Source: Deltaproteobacteria bacterium (GTDB taxonomy: Bacteria > Myxococcota_A > UBA9042 > PHBI01 > JACKFB01). Taken from it: a DNA stretch of 28,087 nt. Below, piece after piece: positions 5,266 to 12,464 of this stretch. Location: positions 1 to 28,087 of the forward strand of contig JACKFB010000031.1 of assembly GCA_020632695.1 (NCBI GenBank), given 5' to 3'. The notes below the pieces were generated by a model. The model saw only the letters and a list, made by a program, of their open reading frames with translations, did no database searches and had not been told where the DNA came from. Position 1 is the first letter of the stretch; the number at the start of each line of letters is the position of its first letter. Position numbers and translations under genes: made by a program.

Positions 5266-7361
5266 CAGAGCTTCCAGTAGATGAGGTGAGTGCGGTTCCG
5301 CAGCATGATCTCGCGATCGCGAAGGCGCATCAGCTTCAGGGCTTCTTCGGACCCGCCGCCGTCGCCGTAGGACTTGCTCATGTGCACCGCCTGGGCGGAA
5401 GTGCCGTTCCAGCGCCATATCGAGTATTGGAACACGAAGAGCGCGGTCTGGTTGTCCACCATCACGCAGGCCTGGGCTTGCAACGCCCGGCCGTCGGTCA
5501 GCGTGTTCACCGCAGCGCACTTCTGGCCGATGCAGGCTTGGGTCCCGTTGACCGTGCAGCTCGTCGAGCCGTCATCGCTCGAGTTCCTGTAGGCGTCGAA
5601 CGCGTCGGCCAGGTCGCCCGTGAAGGGCTCGGGAGTGCCGGTCTCGTAGTCGTAGAAGGTGATGTGCTGCTTGGCGAAGTCGGACAAGACGTAGCCGCCC
5701 TCGAAGACGCCCTCGAGCTGGTGGGCGTCGGCGTGGACGCGGACCACCTGCTGCGACCCGGTGTCCACCAGCGCCCAGCCATGAGCCACTTCGCCCTGTT
5801 GCAGCTTCGCCATCACGTAGCGCACGTTCGGCGTCGGCTGGGCGCTCCCCCAGTCGATGGGCGCCTCGAGCGTGACCTGCTGGGTGGCGACGTCGTACAC
5901 GCCGAATCGGCCCTCCACGAAGGCCAGCGCGATGCGCCCGCCGTCGGGCGAGAAGGCCAGGCGGTGGTTCCGATAGATGAGGTCGGAGTCGGGCTGGAAG
6001 CGCGCGTCGATGGTCGTCGCCACCGTCTTCGGGCCGCCGGGCGCCGCGAACGCCGCCGGGCTGCTGTCGGTGACCCGCAGCTCGACCTGGTCGGTGCCGG
6101 TCGCGTCGTCGTGAATCGTGGTGACCAGCGACGCCACCTTGCTGCCGTCCGCCGCGACGGCGAGCCCCGCGTGCAGCCCGCCGCCGGGCGCCGACCCCCG
6201 GGGCTTGCACCCGTCGGTATCGGCGATGCCCATCCCCACGTAGCCCTGCCCGTTCGGGCCGGTGTTGACGAAGGACGCGATCGTCGAGCCGTCCTCGGAC
6301 ATCACCGGGCGGTGGTCGTACTTCACGTTGCGCGGCGGCATGCAGTCCAGCGTCGTCTTCTCGGTCTCGAGGTCTACGAGGGTGATCCCGGAGGTCCAGC
6401 AGCCGCGCGGCCCCAGCAGCGCATAGCGGCCCGAGCGCGAGAGCTGCATCCACGACTCGGTCGGCGCCGACACGCCGGTCTCACGCTGCCACCCCGCACC
6501 GGTGACGCCGGACTGGGGCACGAACCCGAGCCCGTTGCTGGTGGCCACGATGGTGTGCTCGTTGTGCTCCAGGTCCACCGTGCTGACCGTGCACGCGTTG
6601 TTGCCCCCGTTTCGCGAGATCGCCCCGATGATGCCGTCGCCCGCACCGACGAAGGGGAGATCGCCGCCCACGATGAGCGGCTGGAACGTGATGCCGTAGA
6701 ACGAGGTCAGAAGCCGCCGCTGGCTGAGGCTGTAGACGCCGACGGTCGCCGAGAACTGCCCCACCGCGATGCGGTCGTCGTCCAGCGGCGCCGCGTCCTC
6801 CGAGTGGATGAAGTGCACCGACTCCATCGCCAGCGTGCGGGCGTTTCGCACCTCGAGCCCGCCCTCGGTCACCGAGGTCGAGTAGAGGTGCTCGCCATCG
6901 GCCGACCAGAACACCCGCGTCGGCGCCTTGGTGCGCCCGAGGATCCACGTCGGCTCGACGGGGTCGCGGTCGTCGTTCGGCCCCAGCTCGCGGACGAAGC
7001 CCCGGCCGGCGTTGTGAAAGTCGCTCTGGCCGACCAGCCGCGCGTTGATGTCGCCCTCGCCCACCGCGTATCCGGCGCAGAACTCGAAGCGGTTGCCGCC
7101 GATCGCCGTGATGCTCAGGGCCTTCGGGGCCTCGAACTCCACCTGGTCCGCGGTCAGCTCAGGCGTACCGGACCACGTCAGCACGGCGACCGAGCACTCG
7201 CCGGGCAGGAGCGAGACGGTCTCGGGTTGCAGCAGGAAGCCGACGAAACCGGGCGTGACGTCCGCGCTGTCCTCGTCGCCGCCGCCACCGTCGCAGGCCG
7301 GCGCCACCAGCAGCGCGGCGAGCCAGAGCGCGGCCGATGCGCCGCGGAAACTCGAATGCAT
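5265..7361 (-). CDS. Large lipoprotein with WD40/PD40-like propeller repeats
   Basis: 698 aa. The signal peptide ends in LLVAPAC with Cys23 and is followed by an acidic Gly/Asp-rich linker. An N-terminal beta domain (about 40-125: ETVSLLPGECSVAVLTWSG) precedes repeated blade-like motifs: TRVFWSADGEHLYSTS, SRSGRYALLGPRG, MSEDGSTIASFVN, VAADGSKVASLVT and LAFSPDGGRIALAF. The recurring S-x-D-G-x-x-(I/L)-A pattern is that of WD40-like/TolB-type (PD40) propellers. A Cys-rich segment follows near residue 600 (STSCTVNGTQACIGQKCAAV). No catalytic residues are visible. It is probably an outer-membrane-anchored binding or scaffold protein, first gene of an operon with the lipoprotein that overlaps its stop codon. 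Confidence 0.75.
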   Translation of the reverse strand: MHSSFRGASAALWLAALLVAPACDGGGGDEDSADVTPGFVGFLLQPETVSLLPGECSVAVLTWSGTPELTADQVEFEAPKALSITAIGGNRFEFCAGYAVGEGDINARLVGQSDFHNAGRGFVRELGPNDDRDPVEPTWILGRTKAPTRVFWSADGEHLYSTSVTEGGLEVRNARTLAMESVHFIHSEDAAPLDDDRIAVGQFSATVGVYSLSQRRLLTSFYGITFQPLIVGGDLPFVGAGDGIIGAISRNGGNNACTVSTVDLEHNEHTIVATSNGLGFVPQSGVTGAGWQRETGVSAPTESWMQLSRSGRYALLGPRGCWTSGITLVDLETEKTTLDCMPPRNVKYDHRPVMSEDGSTIASFVNTGPNGQGYVGMGIADTDGCKPRGSAPGGGLHAGLAVAADGSKVASLVTTIHDDATGTDQVELRVTDSSPAAFAAPGGPKTVATTIDARFQPDSDLIYRNHRLAFSPDGGRIALAFVEGRFGVYDVATQQVTLEAPIDWGSAQPTPNVRYVMAKLQQGEVAHGWALVDTGSQQVVRVHADAHQLEGVFEGGYVLSDFAKQHITFYDYETGTPEPFTGDLADAFDAYRNSSDDGSTSCTVNGTQACIGQKCAAVNTLTDGRALQAQACVMVDNQTALFVFQYSIWRWNGTSAQAVHMSKSYGDGGGSEEALKLMRLRDREIMLRNRTHLIYWKL

Positions 7362-7507
7362 GAGCGGGATCCTGGTCGGGGGTAGCGAGCGCGGTTGGAA
7401 GGACGCGGCGCGTCATCGCAAACCCTTTTCCAGCGCGGCTGCGCGCATGTGTACCGCGGGTGGGGAGCCGAAGCCAGCTATGGCCACAGTGACCTGCGCG
7501 GGGGCGC

Positions 7508-7546
7508 TTGACGCGCTCGGCCTGATGCGTAACCTTGACGTTACGC
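7508..7546 (+). promoter_or_regulatory. Promoter region and dyad operator of the ArsR-type gene
   Basis: A perfect 7-base inverted repeat GCGTAAC-N6-GTTACGC lies at 7527-7546, ending 28 bases before the ATG at 7575. A TTGACG at 7508-7513 could serve as -35; 17 bases later, at 7531-7536 (AACCTT), a weak -10 would fall inside the dyad. This layout fits autorepression by the downstream ArsR-family protein. The dyad is seen directly; its role is inferred. Confidence 0.5.
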
Positions 7547-7574
7547 GTTGACCCGGACCGGACGAGTGATCCCC

Positions 7575-7892
7575 ATGAACGCTGCCCCCGCGCTCGATGC
7601 CCTCGGAAACCCGACCCGCCGCGCGATCCTTACGCTGCTGGCGGGCGGCGACCGCTCGGTGAACGCCATCGCGCGGGAGTTCCCGGTCAGCCGTCCGGCG
7701 ATCTCGCGCCATCTGCGCTCGCTGGAGTCCGCCGGCCTCGTGGCTCAGGAGCGGGCCGGACGCGAGCACGTGTTCCGGCTGGAGCGGGGCGGCTTCGACA
7801 GCGTGCGGCAGTGGCTCGACGCCTTCTGGCGCGAAGCGTTGCCCGAGTTCGCGCGCGTGGCCGAGCAGTCCTGGGAGGAGCGGTCCCGATGA
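7575..7892 (+). CDS. ArsR-family winged-helix repressor
   Basis: 105 aa from the ATG at 7575. An in-frame TTG at 7548 lies at the end of the dyad and would add nine residues unlike the family, so I prefer the ATG. The product has the compact ArsR/SmtB fold signature: LDALGNPTRRAILTLLAGG, SVNAIAREFPVSRPAISRHL (recognition helix) and SLESAGLVAQERAGREHVFR (wing). The Cys metal-site motif of ArsR or SmtB (ELCVC) is absent, so a metal sensor is unlikely. This subtype is commonly found next to AHSA1/SRPBCC genes, as here: its stop overlaps the next start (ATGA). It probably represses its own operon through the upstream dyad; the ligand is unknown. Confidence 0.88.
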   Translation: MNAAPALDALGNPTRRAILTLLAGGDRSVNAIAREFPVSRPAISRHLRSLESAGLVAQERAGREHVFRLERGGFDSVRQWLDAFWREALPEFARVAEQSWEERSR

Positions 7893-8347
7893 ACGTCCCC
7901 ATCCGACACAGCGTGCGCGTGAGCTGCCCGCCCGAGCACGCGTTCCGCGCGTTCACCGGCGAGGTCGACAGGTGGTGGCCGAAGAGCCACCGCGGCCGCC
8001 CCGATGCGACCATCGCCTTCGAGTCCGGGTCCAGCCCGCGCCTCGTCGAGACCCACCCGGAGACCGGCGTCCGCGAGCTGGGACGCGTGCTGTGCTGGCA
8101 GCCGGGCGAGCTGCTCTCCTACACGTGGCAGCCCGGAGCGCCGGCCGGCCTCACCACGGTCGTCGAGGTGCGCTTCGTCGCCGACGGGGCGGGCACCCGC
8201 GTCGACGTCACCCACCGCGACGGCGACCCGGGCCTGGGCTCGGACTGGGACACCCGCGCCCACCGCTTCGCCGCCTCCTGGACCGTCGTCCTGGGGGCCT
8301 TCCAGGACCACATCGCCGGCCCGAGCCCGGCAGAGGCGACCCCATGA
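7889..8347 (+). CDS. SRPBCC (AHSA1-like) protein
   Basis: 152 aa, starting in a four-base overlap with the ArsR-type gene. The START/Bet v1-like pattern is clear: HSVRVSCPPEHAFRAFTGEVDRWWP at the N-terminus, a central strand pair with GRVLCWQPGELLSYTWQPG, TTVVEVRFVADGAGTRVDVT, and the terminal helix RFAASWTVVLGAFQDHI. These proteins form a hydrophobic cavity that binds lipids or aromatic ligands; AHSA1 relatives in ArsR operons have no assigned enzyme activity in most cases. The stop overlaps the next ATG, so three genes form one coupled unit. Confidence 0.85.
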   Translation: MNVPIRHSVRVSCPPEHAFRAFTGEVDRWWPKSHRGRPDATIAFESGSSPRLVETHPETGVRELGRVLCWQPGELLSYTWQPGAPAGLTTVVEVRFVADGAGTRVDVTHRDGDPGLGSDWDTRAHRFAASWTVVLGAFQDHIAGPSPAEATP

Positions 8348-8766
8348 AGTCCTTCCGCGTCACGACCACCATCGCCGCGCCGCCCCAGCGCGTCTGGGAC
8401 ATCATCACGGACGGCGAGCGCGCGCCCGAGTGGGATCCGAACCTGCTGCGAATCGAAGGCCGCATAGCGCCAGACGAGTTGATCAAGGTCTTCACGAAGA
8501 TGAGCCCGGAGCGCGCCTTCCCCGTGAAGGTAGTCGACTTCGACCCGCCGCGAGGCATGCGCTGGACCGGTGGGATGCCCCTGGGCCTCTTCGCCGGCAA
8601 CCGCACCTTCACCCTCACGCCCCTGCCCGACGGCGGCACCGAGTTCCACATGGAGGAGGTGTTCAGCGGCCTGATGGCACCGCTCATCACCCGATCCATC
8701 CCCGACCTCTCCGGCGCCTTCCAGCAGTACGCTGCCGGCCTGAAGGCCCGCGCCGAACGCGGCTGA
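8344..8766 (+). CDS. SRPBCC family protein (polyketide cyclase/dehydrase type)
   Basis: 140 aa, beginning in an ATGA overlap with the previous SRPBCC gene. MKSFRVTTTIAAPPQRVWDII followed by WDPNLLRIEG, then PRGMRWTGGMPLGLFAGNRT and FHMEEVFSGLMAPLI, is the usual layout of small START-like ligand-binding proteins (the I-x-A-P-x-x-V-W-x-x-I start is diagnostic). It is distinct from the preceding AHSA1-like paralogue, so the operon supplies two different pocket proteins under one repressor. The substrate is unknown. No terminator is obvious downstream. Confidence 0.85.
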   Translation: MKSFRVTTTIAAPPQRVWDIITDGERAPEWDPNLLRIEGRIAPDELIKVFTKMSPERAFPVKVVDFDPPRGMRWTGGMPLGLFAGNRTFTLTPLPDGGTEFHMEEVFSGLMAPLITRSIPDLSGAFQQYAAGLKARAERG

Positions 8767-8832
8767 AGCTCATGAGGTCGCGATCCTGCGAGGTCGCCAC
8801 CCAGGGTGCGGCGGCGCGTGGCGCGCAGAGGG

Positions 8833-8930
8833 TCAGCGCGACGACTGATCGATGCGGACGAAAAACCAGCTCTCGCCTTCCTTCTTCCAGTCGAAGGTCG
8901 CGCTCGAGCCCCCCGCCGACACACTGGCGC
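8833..8930 (-). pseudogene. C-terminal fragment of a lost minus-strand protein
   Basis: On the minus strand about 32 codons read GASVSAGGSSATFDWKKEGE and SWFFVRIDQSSR, then TGA at 8833-8835. The sequence is protein-like, but the frame degenerates upstream exactly at repeat copy F (8931). The original gene was apparently cut at the repeat. Family unknown. Confidence 0.5.
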
Positions 8931-8952
8931 CGAGTGCGGGGGGCAGACACCG
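8931..8952 (+). repeat. Dispersed REP-like repeat, copy F
   Basis: Full copy with the CGA lead-in and the core GTGCGGGGGGCAGACACCG. It abuts the truncated coding fragment at 8833-8930 and is the most distant copy from the cluster at 1.2-3.7 kb. Confidence 0.75.
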
Positions 8953-9045
8953 TCCGGACGGAACCGCGCTTGGGCATCGCGCCCCCGTTGGGGTAGAAGC
9001 CCACCGTCCGGGGGCGCCCGCCGCGCTCCCCCGGCCGAGGTGTGC

Positions 9046-9261
9046 ATGGCCTGGCTGGACTCCCTCCCCCTGAATCTGCTCATCGTGGCCGCGCTCCTGC
9101 TCGGCCTGGCCCCGTTCGTCCCCGAGCCGCACCTGTTCGAGAAGGTGCGCATGCTGGCCCAGGGCACCCTGACGCGGCCCATCGACATCTTCGACCTCCT
9201 CTTCCACGCCAGCCTCCCCCTCTTGCTGGTGGCAAAGCTGATCCGGATGGCGACCAGCTGA
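9046..9261 (+). CDS. Small two-helix membrane protein
   Basis: 71 aa from the ATG at 9046, with GAGG six bases ahead; the longer open frame upstream crosses repeat copy F and is rejected. Two hydrophobic helices (LPLNLLIVAALLLGLAPF and FHASLPLLLVAKLIRMA) flank a conserved-looking loop, PEPHLFEKVRMLAQGTLTRP followed by IDIFDLL. I recall near-identical layouts in small conserved proteobacterial membrane proteins, sometimes labelled 'RND transporter' in databases although far too short to be one. Probably an inner-membrane protein of unknown role. It stands alone, with decayed DNA on the left and the toxin-antitoxin remnant on the right. Confidence 0.75.
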   Translation: MAWLDSLPLNLLIVAALLLGLAPFVPEPHLFEKVRMLAQGTLTRPIDIFDLLFHASLPLLLVAKLIRMATS

Positions 9262-9632
9262 CCAGCCTCGCGCGCGGTGGACTACCCGCTCCGGGCGGGC
9301 TCCGCGCGCAATGCGTCGTGCTGCCCGCCAAGTCCGGGCGCCTCGTGCCCTATGGACCCGCGCATCCGCAGGTCTCAGGTCTCGGCACGAGGTTCCTGGA
9401 TCGTCTACTACGGCGCTCCCCAGCGCTCGCCCGGCTCGCGCTTGTGTCCTGCGCGGCGCAGCCGCCACTCTCCCACGCCCTGACCGGGTCATGGCTCAGA
9501 CCCGTCACGGGTGTCGCCAAGCGAGACGCGCGACGCGCCTCTTGCGCCGTCGCGGGGGCGGCCGCCGCACCCCACCGCGCCGCTCGAACCGCTGGGCCTC
9601 AATGGCTACACTGCATCGGGGAGGCCGACGCC
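9262..9632. other. Intergenic stretch with no recognised gene
   Basis: I see no protein-like frame on either strand. A -10-like GGCTACACT lies at 9604-9612, about 20 bases before the antitoxin ATG; no good -35 accompanies it. A weak inverted repeat (CGGGTC/GACCCG) lies near 9485-9504. Confidence 0.4.
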
Positions 9633-9857
9633 ATGACCTGCATCGACGACCGGATCACCGTGGACCCTGAGCAATGCGGTGGTCGCCCCTGCATCCGCGG
9701 CCTGCGAATCCGCGTCACCGACGTGCTCGACCTCTTGGCAAGCGGCCTCAGCCCCGCCCAAATCGTCGATGAACTGCCCGACCTCCAAGTCGACGACATC
9801 CCCGCCGCCCTCCGGTTCGCGAGCCGCCGAGTCGACCATCCGGTGCTGGCCGCATGA
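9633..9857 (+). CDS. DUF433 antitoxin (VapB45-type)
   Basis: 74 aa, the standard length for the family. IDDRITVDPEQCGGRPCIRG followed by LRIRVTDVLDLLASGLSPAQ and IVDELPDLQVDDIPAALRFA is the textbook DUF433 pattern (G-x-P-x-I-x-G-x-R-I-x-V). DUF433 proteins bind DNA and neutralise a DUF5615 PIN-like toxin encoded immediately downstream. GGGGAGG lies ten bases before the ATG. The stop overlaps the start of the toxin remnant (ATGA). The antitoxin looks intact although its toxin is truncated. Confidence 0.88.
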   Translation: MTCIDDRITVDPEQCGGRPCIRGLRIRVTDVLDLLASGLSPAQIVDELPDLQVDDIPAALRFASRRVDHPVLAA

Positions 9858-9991
9858 TCGTCTGGCTCGACGCGCACCTGCCGCCGAGCATCGCTCCCTG
9901 GCTACGCGACGAGTACTCGCTCGACGTCCACCCGCTCAGCAGCTTGGGACTCCGACACGCGAAAGACCCCGAAGTCTGGATCCGGGCCGCG
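9854..9991 (+). pseudogene. Truncated DUF5615 PIN-like toxin (VapC45-type)
   Basis: The first 46 residues, MIVWLDAHLPPSIAPWLRDE onward to SLGLRHAKDPEVWIRAA, match the start of DUF5615 toxins, including the early Asp (D6) of the PIN-like active site. Family members are about 110-120 aa and continue with the conserved V-(V/I)-T-K-D-x-D-F segment; here similarity stops and the open frame runs on to 10324 only as the antisense of the aminopeptidase gene. The missing part contains the other acidic residues, so nuclease activity is not expected. The breakpoint lies about 27 bases from the aminopeptidase stop codon. Confidence 0.7.
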
Positions 9992-10018
9992 TTCGTCTGG
10001 CGACGGGTCGCCGCGCTG

Positions 10019-11158
10019 TCAGGCTCGCGGGCGGCGCCAGGCTTCGGCCATGGCGTCCAGGGGGATGGCGGGGCAGAAGCGGCCGTCGATGCCGTCCATG
10101 GGGGTGGCCATGCACAGGGCGTTGAGGATGGCCTCCTCGGTGCATTCGATGGCGGCCTGGAAGAAGGCGTCGATGCGGGTCGGGGCCAGCATCTCGATGC
10201 GGGTGGTCAGGGAGGTGGCCATGCGGGGGACGCGGTTGGCGGTCGAGAAGGCGAGCACGATCTCGCCCGAGCCGTGGGCGGCGTAGGAGCCGACGCGGCC
10301 GATGCCCAGCGCCGCGCGGCGTGACAGGCGGACGAGCTGGTCCGAGGTCATGGGCGCGTCGGTCCCGACGATGGCGATGACGCTGCCGTAGACCGTGCGG
10401 CGGCGGGTGTGGTGGGTGAAGAGCGGCGAGAGGATCTGGCCCACCGGCGCGCCGTCTATGCGCAGATCCTCCATGCGACCGAGGTTGCTCTGGACCAGCA
10501 CTCCCACGGTGTAGCCGCCGTGCGTCTCGGACAGGCGCCGCGAGGAGGTGCCGATGCCGCTCTTGAAGTCGAAGGCGATCATCCCGGTGCCGCCGCCGAC
10601 GCAGCCCTCGACCACCGGGCCCGAGGTGGCGCCGTCGATGGCCGCGGCGACGTGCTCGGCGCGTACGTGCATCCCCGAGATGTCGTTGAGATAGGAGTCG
10701 TCGCACTCGCCGACCAGCGGGATGACCACGTCGTCGTCGACGCCGATGCCCGGCCAGGCCGCCGACATGTAGCGCACCGCGCCGTCGGCCACCGCGCCCA
10801 GGCTGTGGGTGTTGGTCAGCAGGATGGGCGACTCGAGCAGCCCCCACTCGCTCACCTGCATGTAGCCCGACAGCTCGCCCGCGCCGTTGAGGACGTAGCC
10901 GCCGGCGATGAGCCGCTCCTGGAAGCAGTTGCCGTCGTTGGGCAGGACGGCGGTGACCCCGGTGCGGACCGGGCCGTGGCCCACCCGCAGCGGGCCCTCG
11001 CCCTCGATGAGGGTGGTGTGGCCGACGCGCACGCCCGCCACGTCGGTGATGGCGTTGAGCGGGCCGGTGGCGAAGTCGCCGATGCGGATGCCGAGGTCGC
11101 GCAGGCGGCAGCGGGGGGCGGAGTCGAGCAGGGAGCGGTCGGACACGGGTGGGCTCAT
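10019..11158 (-). CDS. dmpA: DmpA/S58-family aminopeptidase (P1 family Ntn-type hydrolase)
   Basis: 379 aa, full length for the family. LRDLGIRIGDFATGPLNAIT then DVAGVRVGHTTL is the standard N-terminus. YGSV at 257-260 contains the Gly258-Ser259 bond that in Ochrobactrum DmpA (Gly249-Ser250) is cut autocatalytically to expose the Ser nucleophile. The following VGTDAPM, Asn225 (QSNLGR) and the HGSGE motif (Ser297, Glu299) agree in spacing with the DmpA active site (Ser288 and Glu290 lie 38 and 40 residues after Ser250, as here). DmpA-type enzymes release N-terminal D- or L-residues from small peptides or amides; some relatives act on beta-peptides. No signal peptide, so cytoplasmic. It begins seven bases after the stop of the ATP-grasp ligase gene, so the two form an operon. 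Confidence 0.9.
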   Translation of the reverse strand: MSPPVSDRSLLDSAPRCRLRDLGIRIGDFATGPLNAITDVAGVRVGHTTLIEGEGPLRVGHGPVRTGVTAVLPNDGNCFQERLIAGGYVLNGAGELSGYMQVSEWGLLESPILLTNTHSLGAVADGAVRYMSAAWPGIGVDDDVVIPLVGECDDSYLNDISGMHVRAEHVAAAIDGATSGPVVEGCVGGGTGMIAFDFKSGIGTSSRRLSETHGGYTVGVLVQSNLGRMEDLRIDGAPVGQILSPLFTHHTRRRTVYGSVIAIVGTDAPMTSDQLVRLSRRAALGIGRVGSYAAHGSGEIVLAFSTANRVPRMATSLTTRIEMLAPTRIDAFFQAAIECTEEAILNALCMATPMDGIDGRFCPAIPLDAMAEAWRRPRA

Positions 11159-11165
11159 GCTCCGG

Positions 11166-12389
11166 TCAGTGGCTGCGTGGCGCGCGGGCGCGTGCCAGCG
11201 CCGGGGCCAGGATGCGGCCGATGAGCTCCTCGTAGCTCAGCTCCGCCGCCTGGGCGATGAGGCAGAGGTCGGAGAAGCCGGGCGTGAGGCCGGGCAGCGG
11301 GTTGCACTCGATGAAGTTGACGCGGCCGGCCCCATCGCAGCGCAGGTCGATGCGCGAGACGTCCCGGCAGCCCAGCGCGTGCCAGGCGGCCAGCGCCACT
11401 GCGCGGATCTCGGCACCCAGGGCCTCGTCGACCCTGGCCGGCACCTCGAAGCGGATCGGCGGCGCGTCGGTCTGCTTGTCGGCGAAGGTGTAGGTGGGGT
11501 GCGGATCGTCGGTGCGCGTGAAGATGATCTCCATCGGCGGCAGCACCGTCGGCTCGTCGCGCGAGTCCAGGCCGCCGAGGAGCCCCACGGTGAACTCGCG
11601 ACCGGAGAGGAAGGCCTCGACCAGCGCGGGCTGGTGGTAGCGCTCGACGCAGGCGCGCACCGAGGCCTCGAGCGCGGCGCGGTCGGTGACGACGCTGGTA
11701 CCGAGCACGCCCTTGGAGCTGCCCTCGGCCACCGGCTTCACGATGAGCGGGAACTCCAGACCGGGCGGCAGCGGCTCGTCGGGGCTGGACAGGGTGACGA
11801 AGGCCGCCGTGGGGACGCCAGCGCCGGCGACCACGCGCTTGGCCAGGCCCTTGTCGAGCGCCAACGAGAGGGTGGCCGGGTCCGAGCCGGTGTAGGGGAT
11901 GTCGAGCAGCTCCAACACCGCGGGCACGACGGCCTCGCGGCTGCGGCCGCGCAGCCCCTCGGCGATGTTGAAGACCACGTCGGGCTTCGCCGGGCCGATG
12001 CGCTCGAGGAAGTCGGGGCGCGCCTCGATGAGGATGACCTCGTGGCCGAAGGACGCCAGCGCCGCGCGGATGGCGTCCACCGTCTCGGGGGCGTCGAACT
12101 CGGCCTCGCTGTCCTGGCCGGTGTGGACGCTCGGCTTGACGCGCTTGAGGTTGAAGGTGAGCGCGACGCGCACCGGGCCCGAAGGTCCGACGTCGACGCC
12201 GCCGGGCACCAGCGTCGCCTCGGCGAGCCGGCCCGCCGCGATCGCGGTGGCCAGCTCATCGGGGGCGACCCGCTGCACCTCGTGGCCGAGGGACTCGAGC
12301 TGATGGATGAGGCCCTCGACCGCGGCCGGGCTGGGCGCGGAGGAGTCGGTGGGGGCCGGGTTCGGGGCGTGCAGCAGGGCGATCTTCAC
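11166..12389 (-). CDS. D-alanine-D-alanine-ligase-like ATP-grasp protein
   Basis: 407 aa from the GTG at 12389, with TGGAGAG about ten bases upstream. The C-terminal 270 residues follow the Ddl pattern: FNIAEGLRGRSREAVVPAVL, DIPYTGSDPATLSLALDK, FPLIVKPVAEGSSKGV (ATP-binding Lys), VEAFLSGREFTVGLLGG, and the Mg-binding end SRIDLRCDG...NFIECNPLPGLTPGF (Asp348, Glu361, Asn363). The N-terminus is longer than usual: residues 2-37 (KIALLHAPN ... LIHQLESLGHEV) and 74-118 (RVALTFNLK ... IRAALASFGHEV) look like a duplicated Rossmann-type start. Ddl enzymes join two D-Ala for peptidoglycan; this one could be a side-chain or dipeptide ligase with another substrate. The adjacent DmpA-like peptidase supports a small-peptide role. 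Confidence 0.85.
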   Translation of the reverse strand: MKIALLHAPNPAPTDSSAPSPAAVEGLIHQLESLGHEVQRVAPDELATAIAAGRLAEATLVPGGVDVGPSGPVRVALTFNLKRVKPSVHTGQDSEAEFDAPETVDAIRAALASFGHEVILIEARPDFLERIGPAKPDVVFNIAEGLRGRSREAVVPAVLELLDIPYTGSDPATLSLALDKGLAKRVVAGAGVPTAAFVTLSSPDEPLPPGLEFPLIVKPVAEGSSKGVLGTSVVTDRAALEASVRACVERYHQPALVEAFLSGREFTVGLLGGLDSRDEPTVLPPMEIIFTRTDDPHPTYTFADKQTDAPPIRFEVPARVDEALGAEIRAVALAAWHALGCRDVSRIDLRCDGAGRVNFIECNPLPGLTPGFSDLCLIAQAAELSYEELIGRILAPALARARAPRSH

Positions 12390-12464
12390 GGGACGGCTCT
12401 CCAGGGGTGGGCGCGGTGCAACGTTCGCCCACTCCGAGGGGCAAGCCAAGCCCCGCGCGCCCGG

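Noticed and set aside
5286..7385. Plus-strand open frame of 699 codons
   Set aside because: It is the mirror of the propeller lipoprotein gene; its composition is Arg/Val/Gly/His-rich without any motif, while the minus strand has a signal peptide and propeller repeats.
9992..10324. Continuation of the toxin frame as a genuine long toxin
   Set aside because: The residues after position 46 do not resemble DUF5615 and are only the antisense of the aminopeptidase gene.
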